This document shows, piece by piece, positions 35,311 to 44,896 of a stretch of DNA of 64,000 nucleotides; position 1 is the stretch's first letter; every line of letters begins with the position of its first letter. The notes below the pieces were generated by a model. It did not search any database. It was not told the DNA's origin and saw nothing but the letters and a program-made list of their open reading frames with translations. This DNA is from an uncultured Flaviramulus sp. (GTDB lineage: Bacteria > Bacteroidota > Bacteroidia > Flavobacteriales > Flavobacteriaceae), in NCBI GenBank assembly GCA_947501105.1, contig CANMUP010000003.1, positions 496,001-560,000 of the forward strand. Direction: 5' to 3'. The translations under genes were made by a program, and so were the position numbers.

Positions 35311-35979
35311 ATGAAATACTATTTTTCTTTTTTTATAATATGCGCTTTTGTTTTTACTACACACTCCCAAATAGATAGTAAAAATAAATCTACATCTATT
35401 CCTGCGGTAAAAAGTAAAAAAGATTCTGCGAGTACAAACTTATTACTACCATCAAAACCTTTAAATACAAATACAGTTAATGGTATGTCTGTACCAAAAA
35501 CGAATACAGCTTTAAATTTCCCAAAAAAGGAATTCTCCATGTTTGGGGAAAAATTTGGTAATCCAGGAGAATTATATGTAGATAGGTTAGATAAGGAATC
35601 TAAAAACCTAAAGACTGAAATGGGATTAGGAGCAAAAGGCAGTACTACTGACCAGTATTTTGGGGATTTTAAAACCAAATCTAAATTTGTTAGAGTAATC
35701 TATAGAGATTTTGGATTGCAGGACGGAGATTTAGTTCGTGTATTGGTAAACGAGGAAATCTATGAAGTTCGAGTTTTATTAACTAACAGCACAAAAGGTT
35801 TTAGATTAGATTTAAAAGAAGGCTTTAATAAAATAGATTTTCTTGCTTTAAATGAAGGGTACTCTATGCCTAACACAGCCGAATTTCACATTATAGATGA
35901 TAAGGGCAATGTAATTGCAGGAAATAAGTGGAATCTATCTACAGGTGTAAAAGCAACTATTATTGTTGTTAAAGAATGA
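35311..35979 (+). CDS. Secreted protein of unknown function
   Basis: 222 aa. Signal peptide (residues 1-20, HSQ end), a low-complexity Ser/Lys/Thr/Asn linker to about 75, and a folded C-terminal domain about 85-222 (KSKFVRVIYRDFGLQDGDLVRVLVNEEIYEVRVLL ... FNKIDFLALNEGYSMPNTAEFHIID) that looks beta-sandwich-like. No T9SS domain and no lipobox, so probably periplasmic. Similar proteins occur in other Flavobacteriaceae as hypotheticals. Followed by a terminator. Confidence 0.75.
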   Translation: MKYYFSFFIICAFVFTTHSQIDSKNKSTSIPAVKSKKDSASTNLLLPSKPLNTNTVNGMSVPKTNTALNFPKKEFSMFGEKFGNPGELYVDRLDKESKNLKTEMGLGAKGSTTDQYFGDFKTKSKFVRVIYRDFGLQDGDLVRVLVNEEIYEVRVLLTNSTKGFRLDLKEGFNKIDFLALNEGYSMPNTAEFHIIDDKGNVIAGNKWNLSTGVKATIIVVKE

Positions 35980-36020
35980 TTTTTATTTCTTTCGCTCAAA
36001 TACTCATATAATATTATAAA

Positions 36021-36049
36021 AAAAGCCTCTTAAAATTTAAGAGGCTTTT
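36021..36049. terminator. Bidirectional terminator
   Basis: AAAAGCCTCTTA - 5 nt - TAAGAGGCTTTT, between the secreted-protein gene and the convergent S9 peptidase gene. Confidence 0.88.
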
Positions 36050-36067
36050 AAATTATAAATTAGGTTG

Positions 36068-38374
36068 TTAATCTTTTAAAGGCTGTTTAACTTCCTTCTT
36101 CAAATGTTTTGCATAAAAGCCCATCATTGCTTTATAAAGCGCAATAGAGTTTTCTTCTTTACCGAATCCGTGACCTTCATCATATTTTACCATGTAAGGC
36201 ACATCAACACCCTTGGCACGTAAAGCGCTCACTATTTGATCTGATTCATCGATATTAACTCTAGGATCGTTAGCACCTTGAACTACAAATAGAGGTTTTT
36301 TAATTTTACCTGTATGGAATACTGGTGATACCTCAGTCATTATAGCTTTTTCTTCTGGGATATCAGAATCATACCAAATTTCTTTAACTATCTTTTTATA
36401 AGGCTTCCAGTATTCTGGAAAAGATTCAAAAAACGTAAAAATATTTGCAACTCCTACATAATCAACACCACATGCATATAAATCAGGCGTTTTAGTTAAA
36501 CCACGTAGCACAGCATAACCACCATGGCTACCTCCGTAAATTGCAGCATTGTCTTTATCAACCCATCCTTGATCTACAACATATTGCAAACCATCTTCTA
36601 CATCGTCCATAGCTTTTCTTCCAATTTGTTTAAAACCAGATTCCAAAAACTTTTTGCCATAACCACCAGAGATTCTAAAATTTACTTGCAATGTAGCATA
36701 ACCTCGACTTGCAAAAAGTTGTGCTTCTGGATTAAAGCCCCAAGAATCTCTAATACCTTGTGGTCCACCATGTGGATTAACAATTACTGGTACTTTGTTT
36801 CCGTTTAAGGCTTCTTTTGGCAAAGTAATATAGCCATGAAGTGTAATACCATCTCTACTTTTAAAAGTAATAGGACGCATTTCTGCCATATCGTTTTCAA
36901 TAAGGTTTGGCATTAAATTGTAAAGTAATTTAAATTCATCTTTTTTAGCATCATAAGCGTAGTACGTTCCGTATAATTTATCACTCTGAAGAAAGATTAG
37001 GTACTTGCTTTCATCATCTGTTTTATCAGCAATAGAGTAGCTGTAACTAGGAAATTTATTCGTTATTTTTTTATGAAGCTTTTTATAATAATTACTTACA
37101 GGGATAATGTTTCTTTTTTCTCCTTCATATGAAAAATAATCTAACTCATAACCTCTGTTTCTTGATAAAGACAAGCCAGAAACGTCATAATTTTCATTAG
37201 AAAACAGCTTTTTAATGACCTTGTCTTCTTTTAAATCGTATAAATAAATTTGAGTTTTATCACTATCTAGATTTGATGTAACGTAAGCATCATGAGGATA
37301 ATCTGTTGCATAATTGAATGAAGAAATGCTAAAACTATCTTTCCAATTTAATTCTTTATTTACTTCGAAGTTTTCACCATCTGTTGTATAGTATAAATCA
37401 ATATTTACACCATTGCGTAGTTTTGCAAACCCACGTAAATTACCATCTTTATCAAACTCGTAACTATTAATTGGGTTGGCAGCATCATCGTTTTTATATA
37501 ATTGTTTTAGCTCGCCTGTAACAATATTTATTTTATAAGGTTCGAATATTTGAGGATTGTTTTGATTCATAGAAATAATCATATGATCTTTATCTTCTTT
37601 TAAACCATTTAATATGTTCACTTTTACACCATCGAAAGGTGTTAATTCCTTTTGATTTGATCCATCAACATCTACAGCGAATAAGTGGTAATCTTCATTT
37701 CCACCTTTATCCATAACATACACTAATCTGTTATCGTTTGCCCAACCAAAACCTCTAATAAGTTCTTCTTTCTCTTCAATAACTCTTTTTACATCATCCG
37801 TTTCAAGGTTTTTTACGTACACATGGTTCTTTTTGTTTTCATCTTTTTCTCGGTACGATAGGTAAGTTCCATTTGGAGAAAAGTTAAATGACCTTGCTTT
37901 TGGTCTAGCAAAATAATCTTCAACCGAATATTTATAGTTTGTAGGGTTCCAATTAGCAAGTTTTTCTAATTCTTCGTCAGATGTTGGTAAAGCTGTATTG
38001 CCTGGTAATGTTTTAACTGTTTTTGTAAGGTTTAACGGCAATTCCATACCACCCTGAAAAAATGTTCCTGTTAAGGTGTTTTCCTTAAAAGTCCCAACGT
38101 ATTTTATACCCGCTTGATTAAATTTAATAGTAAGTGTATTATCAACAAATGTTGTCACATCCATTGGTATACCTGTTGCGCCTTGTGAAGGACTATCCAT
38201 AGTAGATGAATACGTATCACCTTCCATTTTTACATCAAACACTAATGGTACTTCTGTACCTTGTACATCTATTTTCCCTTTCCAAGATCCTGTTACATCT
38301 TGAGCATTTACTTGCATGGTCATGCCCAAAAATAGCATAACTACTCCGCTTAGTCTAAAAATTGTAGTTTTCAT
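36068..38374 (-). CDS. S9 family peptidase (prolyl oligopeptidase / acylaminoacyl peptidase type)
   Basis: 768 aa exported serine peptidase. Signal peptide 1-24; N-terminal beta domain about 25-115 (VTGSWKGKIDVQGTEVPLVF) often seen before alpha/beta hydrolases in this phylum; beta-propeller about 145-500; catalytic domain about 510-760 with nucleophile GGSHGGYAVL, Asp in GANDPRVNIDES and His in DEGHGFGKEEN. It degrades oligopeptides in the periplasm. An ECF-type box (38424-38451) lies 50 nt before the start codon, suggesting stress-sigma control. Confidence 0.93.
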   Translation of the reverse strand: MKTTIFRLSGVVMLFLGMTMQVNAQDVTGSWKGKIDVQGTEVPLVFDVKMEGDTYSSTMDSPSQGATGIPMDVTTFVDNTLTIKFNQAGIKYVGTFKENTLTGTFFQGGMELPLNLTKTVKTLPGNTALPTSDEELEKLANWNPTNYKYSVEDYFARPKARSFNFSPNGTYLSYREKDENKKNHVYVKNLETDDVKRVIEEKEELIRGFGWANDNRLVYVMDKGGNEDYHLFAVDVDGSNQKELTPFDGVKVNILNGLKEDKDHMIISMNQNNPQIFEPYKINIVTGELKQLYKNDDAANPINSYEFDKDGNLRGFAKLRNGVNIDLYYTTDGENFEVNKELNWKDSFSISSFNYATDYPHDAYVTSNLDSDKTQIYLYDLKEDKVIKKLFSNENYDVSGLSLSRNRGYELDYFSYEGEKRNIIPVSNYYKKLHKKITNKFPSYSYSIADKTDDESKYLIFLQSDKLYGTYYAYDAKKDEFKLLYNLMPNLIENDMAEMRPITFKSRDGITLHGYITLPKEALNGNKVPVIVNPHGGPQGIRDSWGFNPEAQLFASRGYATLQVNFRISGGYGKKFLESGFKQIGRKAMDDVEDGLQYVVDQGWVDKDNAAIYGGSHGGYAVLRGLTKTPDLYACGVDYVGVANIFTFFESFPEYWKPYKKIVKEIWYDSDIPEEKAIMTEVSPVFHTGKIKKPLFVVQGANDPRVNIDESDQIVSALRAKGVDVPYMVKYDEGHGFGKEENSIALYKAMMGFYAKHLKKEVKQPLKD

Positions 38375-38423
38375 TTTTAATAAAATAAGATTAAAGATTT
38401 AATTATTTATTGTAATGTCTAGT

Positions 38424-38451
38424 TAGAAGCAAAAAAAACAACATTGTTACA
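38424..38451 (-). promoter_or_regulatory. ECF-type promoter of the S9 peptidase
   Basis: On the minus strand TGTAAC - 16 nt - CTTCTA. The 11-mer ACTGTAACAAT is shared with the exbD-unit promoter. Confidence 0.55.
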
Positions 38452-38582
38452 GTTCAATCAATAAAAATCAATAATTCTGCATAAACAACTTGTTTTCAGT
38501 ATTTTATAATTAAAATTATTTAAACCTCAATTTCATTTTAAATTTTACACCAAAAGATTCGTTAAAAACCCTTTAAAGGTGT

Positions 38583-38590
38583 TATTTTTG
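38583..38590 (+). promoter_or_regulatory. Putative -7 box of the helicase gene
   Basis: TATTTTTG fits TAnnTTTG and lies 20 nt before the ATG at 38611; no clear -33 box. Confidence 0.35.
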
Positions 38591-38610
38591 CACGTCTGAA
38601 AACCAAATGT

Positions 38611-40167
38611 ATGTCTAAAATATCTACTGTAGAATTAGAAGAAAGAAAAGCTGGGAAAGATCTTTATAGCTACCAAAAGGGTGCTATTAATAAAATTTTT
38701 ACAGCTTTTGAAGAATCTCCAGATGACTATCATTTATTATATCAACTTCCTACTGGTGGTGGAAAAACAGTTATTTTTTCTGAAATAGTTAGACAGTACC
38801 TAAAGCATCATAAAAAAAAGGTGCTGGTTATGACGCATCGTATAGAATTATGTAAGCAAACTTCAAATGTACTTACAGAGTTTAACGTTGACAATAAAGT
38901 AGTAGATAGCAAAGCAGATTTAAGTGATCAAGCAGATTATAGCTGTTTTGTCGCTATGGTTGAGACTTTAAACAATAGATTAAATGACGACAAGCTAGAT
39001 ATATCTGATATTGGTTTGGTTATTATTGATGAGGCGCATTATAATTCATTTACAAAGTTATTTAAATTTTTTAGTCAGTCATTTATTTTAGGAGTAACAG
39101 CTACGCCTTTAAGTTCGAGTATAGATTTACCAATGACTGACAATTATGATGAATTAATTGTTGGAGAAAGTATCGAATCTTTAATTGAAAATGAATTTTT
39201 GTCTCGTGCCAATATGTTCTCGTACAATGTAGGCTTAACTTCCTTGGTTGTTGGAGCAAATGGTGATTATACAGTAAAATCTTCAGAAGATTTATATACT
39301 GATAATGATATGCTTTCCAAATTAATACAAGCATACGAAGAACGATCAAAAGGCAAAAAAACTTTAATATTTAACAACGGAATTAATACCTCGTTGCACG
39401 TATACGATACCTTTAGAAGAGCTGGTTATCCTATTGCACATTTAGATAATACCAATACTAAAAAAGAACGTGCATTAATTTTAAAATGGTTTAAAAATAC
39501 TCCAGATGCTATTTTAACATCAGTAAGTATTTTAACTACTGGTTTTGATGAGCCTACAGTTGAAAGTATTATTTTAAACAGAGCTACCAAATCGCTAACA
39601 TTATATTATCAAATGATTGGTCGTGGCTCGCGTGTTTTAAAAAACAAAAAGACCTTTGATGTTATAGATTTAGGAAATAATTTCCATCGATTTGGTGCTT
39701 GGGGAGACGATTTAGATTGGCAAAAAATATTTAGATCTCCTTATTACTATTTAGATGCTTTACTAAGTGATGAGGAATTAGAAAGCAATTTTAGATACGA
39801 AATGCCGGATGAGTTGCGTGCGGAATTTTCAAAATCTAAAGATGTGTATTTTGATATTCAAAAAACTTACGTAGAGTCTATTAGAGCTGGCGAATCATCT
39901 AAAGTGGTTTTAGAGCGTTCCATAGAACAACATGCTAAAATATGTATTGAAAACAGCGAAGATGTTTATGATGCCTTAGGTTTAGCAAAAATGCTTGGAG
40001 ACGATATAGATTTTAGAATTGGGAGGTATACCAAATGTATTAGTAAGAGTACTTTTAATTTTGTTGAGTGGCTTAAAGGCGAATACAGAAAAAAACTAAA
40101 TGCTTATCTGCGTTCAAATTTTGATGAAGTTTTTGAGCAAATTCATGGCTATCCTCCAGAAGATTAG
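38611..40167 (+). CDS. DEAD/DEAH-box superfamily 2 helicase (RadD-like)
   Basis: 518 aa. Q-like motif LYSYQKGAINKIF, Walker A PTGGGKT, motif Ia MTHRIEL, Walker B DEAH in VIIDEAHYNS, motif III TATP, and helicase C domain with TTGFDEPTVESIILNRATKS and QMIGRGSRVL. This pattern matches the RadD/YejH type of DNA helicase; the C-terminal 130 residues form a helical extension. Likely a role in DNA repair or replication restart. No restriction or defence partner is adjacent. Confidence 0.9.
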   Translation: MSKISTVELEERKAGKDLYSYQKGAINKIFTAFEESPDDYHLLYQLPTGGGKTVIFSEIVRQYLKHHKKKVLVMTHRIELCKQTSNVLTEFNVDNKVVDSKADLSDQADYSCFVAMVETLNNRLNDDKLDISDIGLVIIDEAHYNSFTKLFKFFSQSFILGVTATPLSSSIDLPMTDNYDELIVGESIESLIENEFLSRANMFSYNVGLTSLVVGANGDYTVKSSEDLYTDNDMLSKLIQAYEERSKGKKTLIFNNGINTSLHVYDTFRRAGYPIAHLDNTNTKKERALILKWFKNTPDAILTSVSILTTGFDEPTVESIILNRATKSLTLYYQMIGRGSRVLKNKKTFDVIDLGNNFHRFGAWGDDLDWQKIFRSPYYYLDALLSDEELESNFRYEMPDELRAEFSKSKDVYFDIQKTYVESIRAGESSKVVLERSIEQHAKICIENSEDVYDALGLAKMLGDDIDFRIGRYTKCISKSTFNFVEWLKGEYRKKLNAYLRSNFDEVFEQIHGYPPED

Positions 40168-40328
40168 TTTTTTGGAATATACTTATTGGTATAAAAAAAC
40201 ATTGATAGTTAGTTCATTTTCTTGACTTTATAAAAAATCTACTACCTTCGTTTTGCTTAGTATATATGACATTAGATTGTTTATATATTTGAAAGCTTTG
40301 TGCCTTTATTCTCAAATACAAATCAAAA

Positions 40329-40892
40329 ATGAAATCTTTTCTGTCTGCATATATTGAGTTTTCGGATAATGAATACGAACAATTCATTTCTAAAGCCAAA
40401 CAAATTCAAATTAAAAAAAATGAACAGTTGCTCGTTGCTGATAAAGTTGTTGAAAAAATGTTTTTTATTAAAAGCGGAATTCTTCGTAGTTATAGAATAA
40501 TTGATGGGGTAGACATCACTCATCATTTTTTTTTGGAAAATGGTTTTGCAACAGATTATGAAAGTTTCTTAACAGGAAAGCATGGGGAATTATATTTAGA
40601 AACAATAACAGACATCACAGTATACGAATTTAACAGAAGCACATTCTTTTCTTTTTTTGAAGATTTTCCAAGGTTTGAAAAAATAAGGAGTGTTATAGCT
40701 GAATATGCATATCTTCAGATGGTAGAAAGGCTTAGGGAATTCCAAACCAAAGATTTAAAAGAGAGGTATCTTAATCTTATAAACAAAAACTCAAAATTAT
40801 TTAATCTAGTTTCTCAAAAGGATATTGCTTCCTACCTTGGAGTTGCACCACAAAGTCTGAGCAGAATAAAAGATAGTATTAGGCAAACTTAA
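40329..40892 (+). CDS. Crp/Fnr family transcriptional regulator
   Basis: 187 aa with a cNMP-binding beta-roll (about 20-115) and a winged-helix end LVSQKDIASYLGVAPQSLSRIKDSI. Typical of the short flavobacterial Crp group. Next to the TAP-like hydrolase gene, 66 nt away; control of that gene is plausible but unproven. Confidence 0.88.
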   Translation: MKSFLSAYIEFSDNEYEQFISKAKQIQIKKNEQLLVADKVVEKMFFIKSGILRSYRIIDGVDITHHFFLENGFATDYESFLTGKHGELYLETITDITVYEFNRSTFFSFFEDFPRFEKIRSVIAEYAYLQMVERLREFQTKDLKERYLNLINKNSKLFNLVSQKDIASYLGVAPQSLSRIKDSIRQT

Positions 40893-40958
40893 TTTCTTAA
40901 CAAATGTGAATGCAACTTAATATATCAATTACTATCCTTACTGATTAAAAAAACAGTA

Positions 40959-42332
40959 ATGGTAAAGTACTTTATCTCATTCATAATTTTGACTATTTTT
41001 TTGGCTTGCAAAAACTACGAGCCTAAGATAATTATAGACAAGCCTGTACCTATAAAAAATAAAACAGCGAGAACTTGGAAGCAAGGTTGGATTTCTGTTG
41101 AAGAAAATAGAATGGGGGGTTCGTCAAATTTAATTGAGCTCCCATTTATACTTTCGAAAACTCCAGAAATTACAAAAGGTAATGATATACCAATTCTAAT
41201 TATGTCTGGTGGTCCTGGAAATTCTTCCTTGAATATGGCTAATGGTGTTGTTAAAACGCTTTGGGGTAAAAACAAAGATATTATTGTTTTTGAACAAAGA
41301 GGTACAATTCATTCTAAACCATCTCTCATATGCCCAGAAATAGATTCATTACGCATTCAAGGATTAAGGAATGGTTTTTTCGGAAAATCATTAGATAGCT
41401 TAAAGTCCTTGGGAATTAAAATGTGTTACGAACGATTAACATCGCTGAACATTGACCTAAATGGATATAATACCTTGGAAAGTGTAGAGGATATTGAAGA
41501 ACTCCGTAAAGCATTAAAATTTGATAAAATGATTCTTTATGGGATGTCCTACAGTTGTAATTTAATGACAGCCTATGCTCAAACCTATTCAGAAAATGTA
41601 GAGGCTTTGATTTTAGATTCTCCATTGCCACATATGGTAAACTATGATGAGGAAGCATTTCAAAACATTGACAGCATTTTAGTAAAAATAATAGATAAAT
41701 ATTCAGGTTCTAATAAACTTTACAATGCATGGGTAAATTATATTTCGTCTATAAAGGATTCTGTTTTCAAAGTAACCTATGATTCTAAAGTATATAGTTA
41801 CACTAAAAATGAACTAATAGATATGGTGCTTCTCAAAATGAGTTCACACGAAAGTCTTTCCGAAATAACAGAGACTATTAAGAATATAATTAACGGAAAA
41901 CATCTAGGAATAAATGATGTTATAAGTTATCATTTAGAGCCATCAAATCAAGCTTTAGGCATGAGATATTCTTTATGGATAGGGGAAGAGTTATCAGAAG
42001 AAAAGGAAGATATTATTCTTAGAGAAGAAAAAAAATATCCATGGTTAAATGGTTATCCAGTGAATGATGTATCTTTTGAGACCGCAAAAATATGGAAAGT
42101 AAATTCTATATATAAAAATAATAGGTGGCCAAATACAAGCTATAAAGGACCAGTGTTACTGCTATCTGGTCAATTTGACCCATGGACTCCAGAATGGTAT
42201 GGAAGCAAAATGCTACGATATTTACCAAATGCCAAGCATATAATTTATCCTAGAAAAACACATTTGCCAGGTTTTACAAAAAATGGAGTTGACGATATTA
42301 ATAAGTTCATTAATTTTATTCGAAAAAACTAA
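40959..42332 (+). CDS. Alpha/beta hydrolase lipoprotein (tripeptidyl/prolyl aminopeptidase-like)
   Basis: 457 aa. Signal peptide and lipobox LAC (Cys18). Core: oxyanion MSGGPGNSS, EQRGT, nucleophile ILYGMSYSCNL (G-x-S-x-S, with Ser at about 197), and C-terminal TAP-like block LLLSGQFDPWTPEWYG with Asp, then RKTHLPGF with the catalytic His. The GGPG motif and domain order match the S33 proline iminopeptidase/TAP group. The final G of GxSxG is replaced by Ser, an uncommon elbow. Envelope anchored. Confidence 0.87.
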   Translation: MVKYFISFIILTIFLACKNYEPKIIIDKPVPIKNKTARTWKQGWISVEENRMGGSSNLIELPFILSKTPEITKGNDIPILIMSGGPGNSSLNMANGVVKTLWGKNKDIIVFEQRGTIHSKPSLICPEIDSLRIQGLRNGFFGKSLDSLKSLGIKMCYERLTSLNIDLNGYNTLESVEDIEELRKALKFDKMILYGMSYSCNLMTAYAQTYSENVEALILDSPLPHMVNYDEEAFQNIDSILVKIIDKYSGSNKLYNAWVNYISSIKDSVFKVTYDSKVYSYTKNELIDMVLLKMSSHESLSEITETIKNIINGKHLGINDVISYHLEPSNQALGMRYSLWIGEELSEEKEDIILREEKKYPWLNGYPVNDVSFETAKIWKVNSIYKNNRWPNTSYKGPVLLLSGQFDPWTPEWYGSKMLRYLPNAKHIIYPRKTHLPGFTKNGVDDINKFINFIRKN

Positions 42333-42387
42333 ATTATTTATTTTCATAAAGTTAATAAATTTGAAAACAACCAATGTTTAAAATCAA

Positions 42388-43092
42388 ATGCATAAATTTC
42401 TCTTAGTAATAACTGTTTTACTTCTAGTTAGTTGCCAAACTACAAAAAAAGAGTCTAAGGAGAAGCCTGAAGTTCGCTGGGTAAAAGACAATGTTATAAC
42501 GTCAAATGAGCTACCAAAGGTTGAAATTAAGGTAGATAAAGTGTTTGACTTTGCTGGTAAATTTGATTTTGAAATTACAGCAAATTCCAATGAATATTCA
42601 GAAGAGATTCAAGGTAAAGTAATTGCATCGGGCGAAAGATATGTATTTGTTTCTACAGATAAAGAGCATGATGTAAGCAAGCTCTTCATTATTCAATTTG
42701 AAGGATTTTTGCCTGAAAATGATTTAATTTATAATTATAAATTTGACAATGCGGATTTCATAGGAGAGAATAAATATCGACATAATACTTGGTACTATGA
42801 TACAAAAGAATCGATAAAGGAAAACCCAAAAGGAGAATGGGCAAAAACCATATCATTTTTGAAGGCTAAAGATTTTCATTTAGAAGATCATGTAATGATG
42901 TCTAGATATGTTGGATTGGCTAGTGAGGATAGAAAAAATGAAATTATCATTTTTTACCATGAAATGCTTAAAAAAGCAACTGGATATTCGTTGGATGAAT
43001 GGCAGAATCATCAAGGCCCTCAAAAAATAATATTAATGGATAGTTTGTTTATTGAGCGCTCACGGAAAAGCTTTAGTATTACTAAAGGCTAA
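42388..43092 (+). CDS. Lipoprotein of unknown function
   Basis: 234 aa, signal peptide and lipobox VSC (Cys16), Lys/Glu linker, then a beta-rich domain (VFDFAGKFDFEITANSNEYSEEI) and a helical C-terminal part (MMSRYVGLASEDRKNEIIIFYHEML). No recognised family. 55 nt after the TAP-like hydrolase gene, so perhaps co-transcribed. Confidence 0.65.
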   Translation: MHKFLLVITVLLLVSCQTTKKESKEKPEVRWVKDNVITSNELPKVEIKVDKVFDFAGKFDFEITANSNEYSEEIQGKVIASGERYVFVSTDKEHDVSKLFIIQFEGFLPENDLIYNYKFDNADFIGENKYRHNTWYYDTKESIKENPKGEWAKTISFLKAKDFHLEDHVMMSRYVGLASEDRKNEIIIFYHEMLKKATGYSLDEWQNHQGPQKIILMDSLFIERSRKSFSITKG

Positions 43093-43264
43093 AACAGTAA
43101 CAATCAAAAACTTGTATTGTTCTCCGTTTTTCATATTTAAAGATATTTATAATCGATTTTGGAGCAGAAACGCTATTAATACTATGATTATTATAGCATC
43201 ATAAAAATATGATGTACCTTTACAACATTATTAATAATATAAAATCTGCAGGATAATTTAAACT

Positions 43265-43720
43265 ATGGCAAAATCACAAGTAACATTTAACAAAATTGAA
43301 AAAGAAAAAAAACGCTTAAAGAAAAGAGAAGAAAAGCAAAAAAAGAAAGAAGCCCGAAAAGCTGAAAAAGAAGCTAGTGGAAGCTCAGGGATTCAGTTTG
43401 CTTATGTTGATTTTAATGGAAATTTAACCGATACACCACCAGATCCAGCTATGCGCGAAAAGGTAGAAGCTGAAAGCATTGAGTTGGGTATTCCTAAAAA
43501 AGAGGATAGAGAAGAAGAGGAGCCAACTGCAAAAGAAGGTAAAGTTTCGTTTTTCGATCACTCAAAGGGTTTTGGTTTTATTATAGATAGTATCAACCAA
43601 GAAAAATATTTTGTTCATGTAAGTGGTTTAATAGATGAAATTACCGAAAATGACAAAGTAACTTACGAGTTAGAACGCGGTCAAAAAGGAATGAACGCAG
43701 TCAGAGTAAAGAAAATTTAG
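43265..43720 (+). CDS. Cold-shock-domain protein with charged N-terminal extension
   Basis: 151 aa. Residues 1-45 are almost all Lys/Glu/Arg (coiled-coil-like), residues 46-85 an acidic linker. The cold-shock domain is about 86-151: KEGKVSFFDHSKGFGFIIDS (RNP1-like KGFGFI) and KYFVHVSGL (RNP2-like). Binds single-stranded RNA or DNA. This longer arrangement is common in Flavobacteriia next to short CspA proteins. Confidence 0.93.
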   Translation: MAKSQVTFNKIEKEKKRLKKREEKQKKKEARKAEKEASGSSGIQFAYVDFNGNLTDTPPDPAMREKVEAESIELGIPKKEDREEEEPTAKEGKVSFFDHSKGFGFIIDSINQEKYFVHVSGLIDEITENDKVTYELERGQKGMNAVRVKKI

Positions 43721-43773
43721 TGACTTAAGGTTTCTTAAATAGTTTTTAGCCACATTACATAGTTCCATATTTT

Positions 43774-44688
43774 ATGAGTTTACCCCGTAAAACCATATTT
43801 ATAATATTGGCATTTTTTGCTATATATGTTATTTGGGGCTCAACTTATTTACTTAATAAAATAGCAGTTTCTCAGCTACCTCCTTTTTTTCTTGCATCAA
43901 TAAGATTTATAATAGCGAGTATTATAATCTTTTTAATTGCAAAATCATTGAAGGTAAGTCTTTCAATTACAAAAAAACAACTTATAAATGCTACAATTGC
44001 TGGGTTCTTGTTTTTAACTTTAGGGAACGGACTTGCAGTTTTAGCTTTAAAATATATTGATAGCGGTTTTGCTGCTTTAGAGATTTCTGCACAGCCATTG
44101 GTTGTACTTATTATGATGCGTATACTTCATGGTAAACGTATTGCTCTCATGTCTTATATAGGCGTTGTTTTAGGTTTTATTGGTATTTTTCTTTTAGTAA
44201 GTCAGAAACAAATTATAAATCAAGAAGGTCAAGTACTAGGCATGGTCTTAATTTTTGCTTGTATGATAAGTTGGGCTTATGCAAGCATATTTGTTGGTAA
44301 AGCCAATTTGCCATCTAATCATTTTGTAAATACTGGTTACCAAATGCTAACGGGTGGTATTATGCTAGGTATTACAAGCTTATGTTTAGGAGAAACTTGG
44401 ACTTTGCCTAATGTATGGCAAAGTGATGTACAATGGTCTATGCTTGGACTTGTTATTTTTGGGAGTATTATTGCATTTACGGCTTTTAATTATCTTTTAA
44501 AAGAAGTCTCTCCAGAAAAGGTTGCTACATCTACTTATGTTAACCCGATTATTGCATTAATATTAGGTTGGTGGGTTTTAAATGAACAAATTACAACTCA
44601 ATCTATAATAGCAGCAGTAATTTTACTAACGGGAGTATATTTTATAAATACTAAGCGCACTTTTAAACCAAGAAGCGTTGGGCGTTAA
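43774..44688 (+). CDS. EamA family (DMT) transporter
   Basis: 304 aa with about ten transmembrane segments in two EamA repeats (about 10-140 and 155-295). Motifs: AIYVIWGSTYLLNKIAV at the first segment, LEISAQPLVVLIMMRIL, and VNPIIALILGWWVLNEQ in the last helices. Inner membrane metabolite or drug exporter; substrate unknown. Confidence 0.92.
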   Translation: MSLPRKTIFIILAFFAIYVIWGSTYLLNKIAVSQLPPFFLASIRFIIASIIIFLIAKSLKVSLSITKKQLINATIAGFLFLTLGNGLAVLALKYIDSGFAALEISAQPLVVLIMMRILHGKRIALMSYIGVVLGFIGIFLLVSQKQIINQEGQVLGMVLIFACMISWAYASIFVGKANLPSNHFVNTGYQMLTGGIMLGITSLCLGETWTLPNVWQSDVQWSMLGLVIFGSIIAFTAFNYLLKEVSPEKVATSTYVNPIIALILGWWVLNEQITTQSIIAAVILLTGVYFINTKRTFKPRSVGR

Positions 44689-44716
44689 AAGTGTATTTGA
44701 TTTTAAATTAATTATT

Positions 44717-44740
44717 AAACTGTTTTGTTAAGAACAGTTT
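44717..44740. terminator. Hairpin between eamA-type gene and the 46-aa ORF
   Basis: AAACTGTT - 8 nt - AACAGTTT, overlapping the stop codon of the minus-strand 46-aa ORF. Modest stem; probably a shared terminator for the convergent units. Confidence 0.5.
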
Positions 44741-44879
44741 ATTGATTCATACTATCATTCAATTTTTGAATAGGAATCCACTGAAAATTTATAGGATACC
44801 ATTCATTCTCACTTTTGTTTACTTTAATTGAAACTTGATTTTTTTCTGAAAAAACATACTGTGTCTTCATAGTTTTCAT
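44739..44879 (-). CDS. Small protein of 46 aa downstream of the barrel gene
   Basis: Begins MKTMKTQYVFSEKNQ and ends QKLNDSMNQ with EWYPINFQWIP in the middle. The ATG lies 17 nt after the end of the outer-membrane barrel gene and the frame runs to a hairpin, which suggests a real second gene in that transcript. No signal peptide. The alternation of charged and aromatic residues hints at a small beta fold. Family unknown. Confidence 0.5.
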   Translation of the reverse strand: MKTMKTQYVFSEKNQVSIKVNKSENEWYPINFQWIPIQKLNDSMNQ

Positions 44880-44896
44880 ACGTTTATTTTTTTATG

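Noticed and set aside
38611-40167. Helicase as part of a phage-defence system
   Set aside because: It has a RadD-like domain order and no nuclease, methylase or other defence partner beside it.
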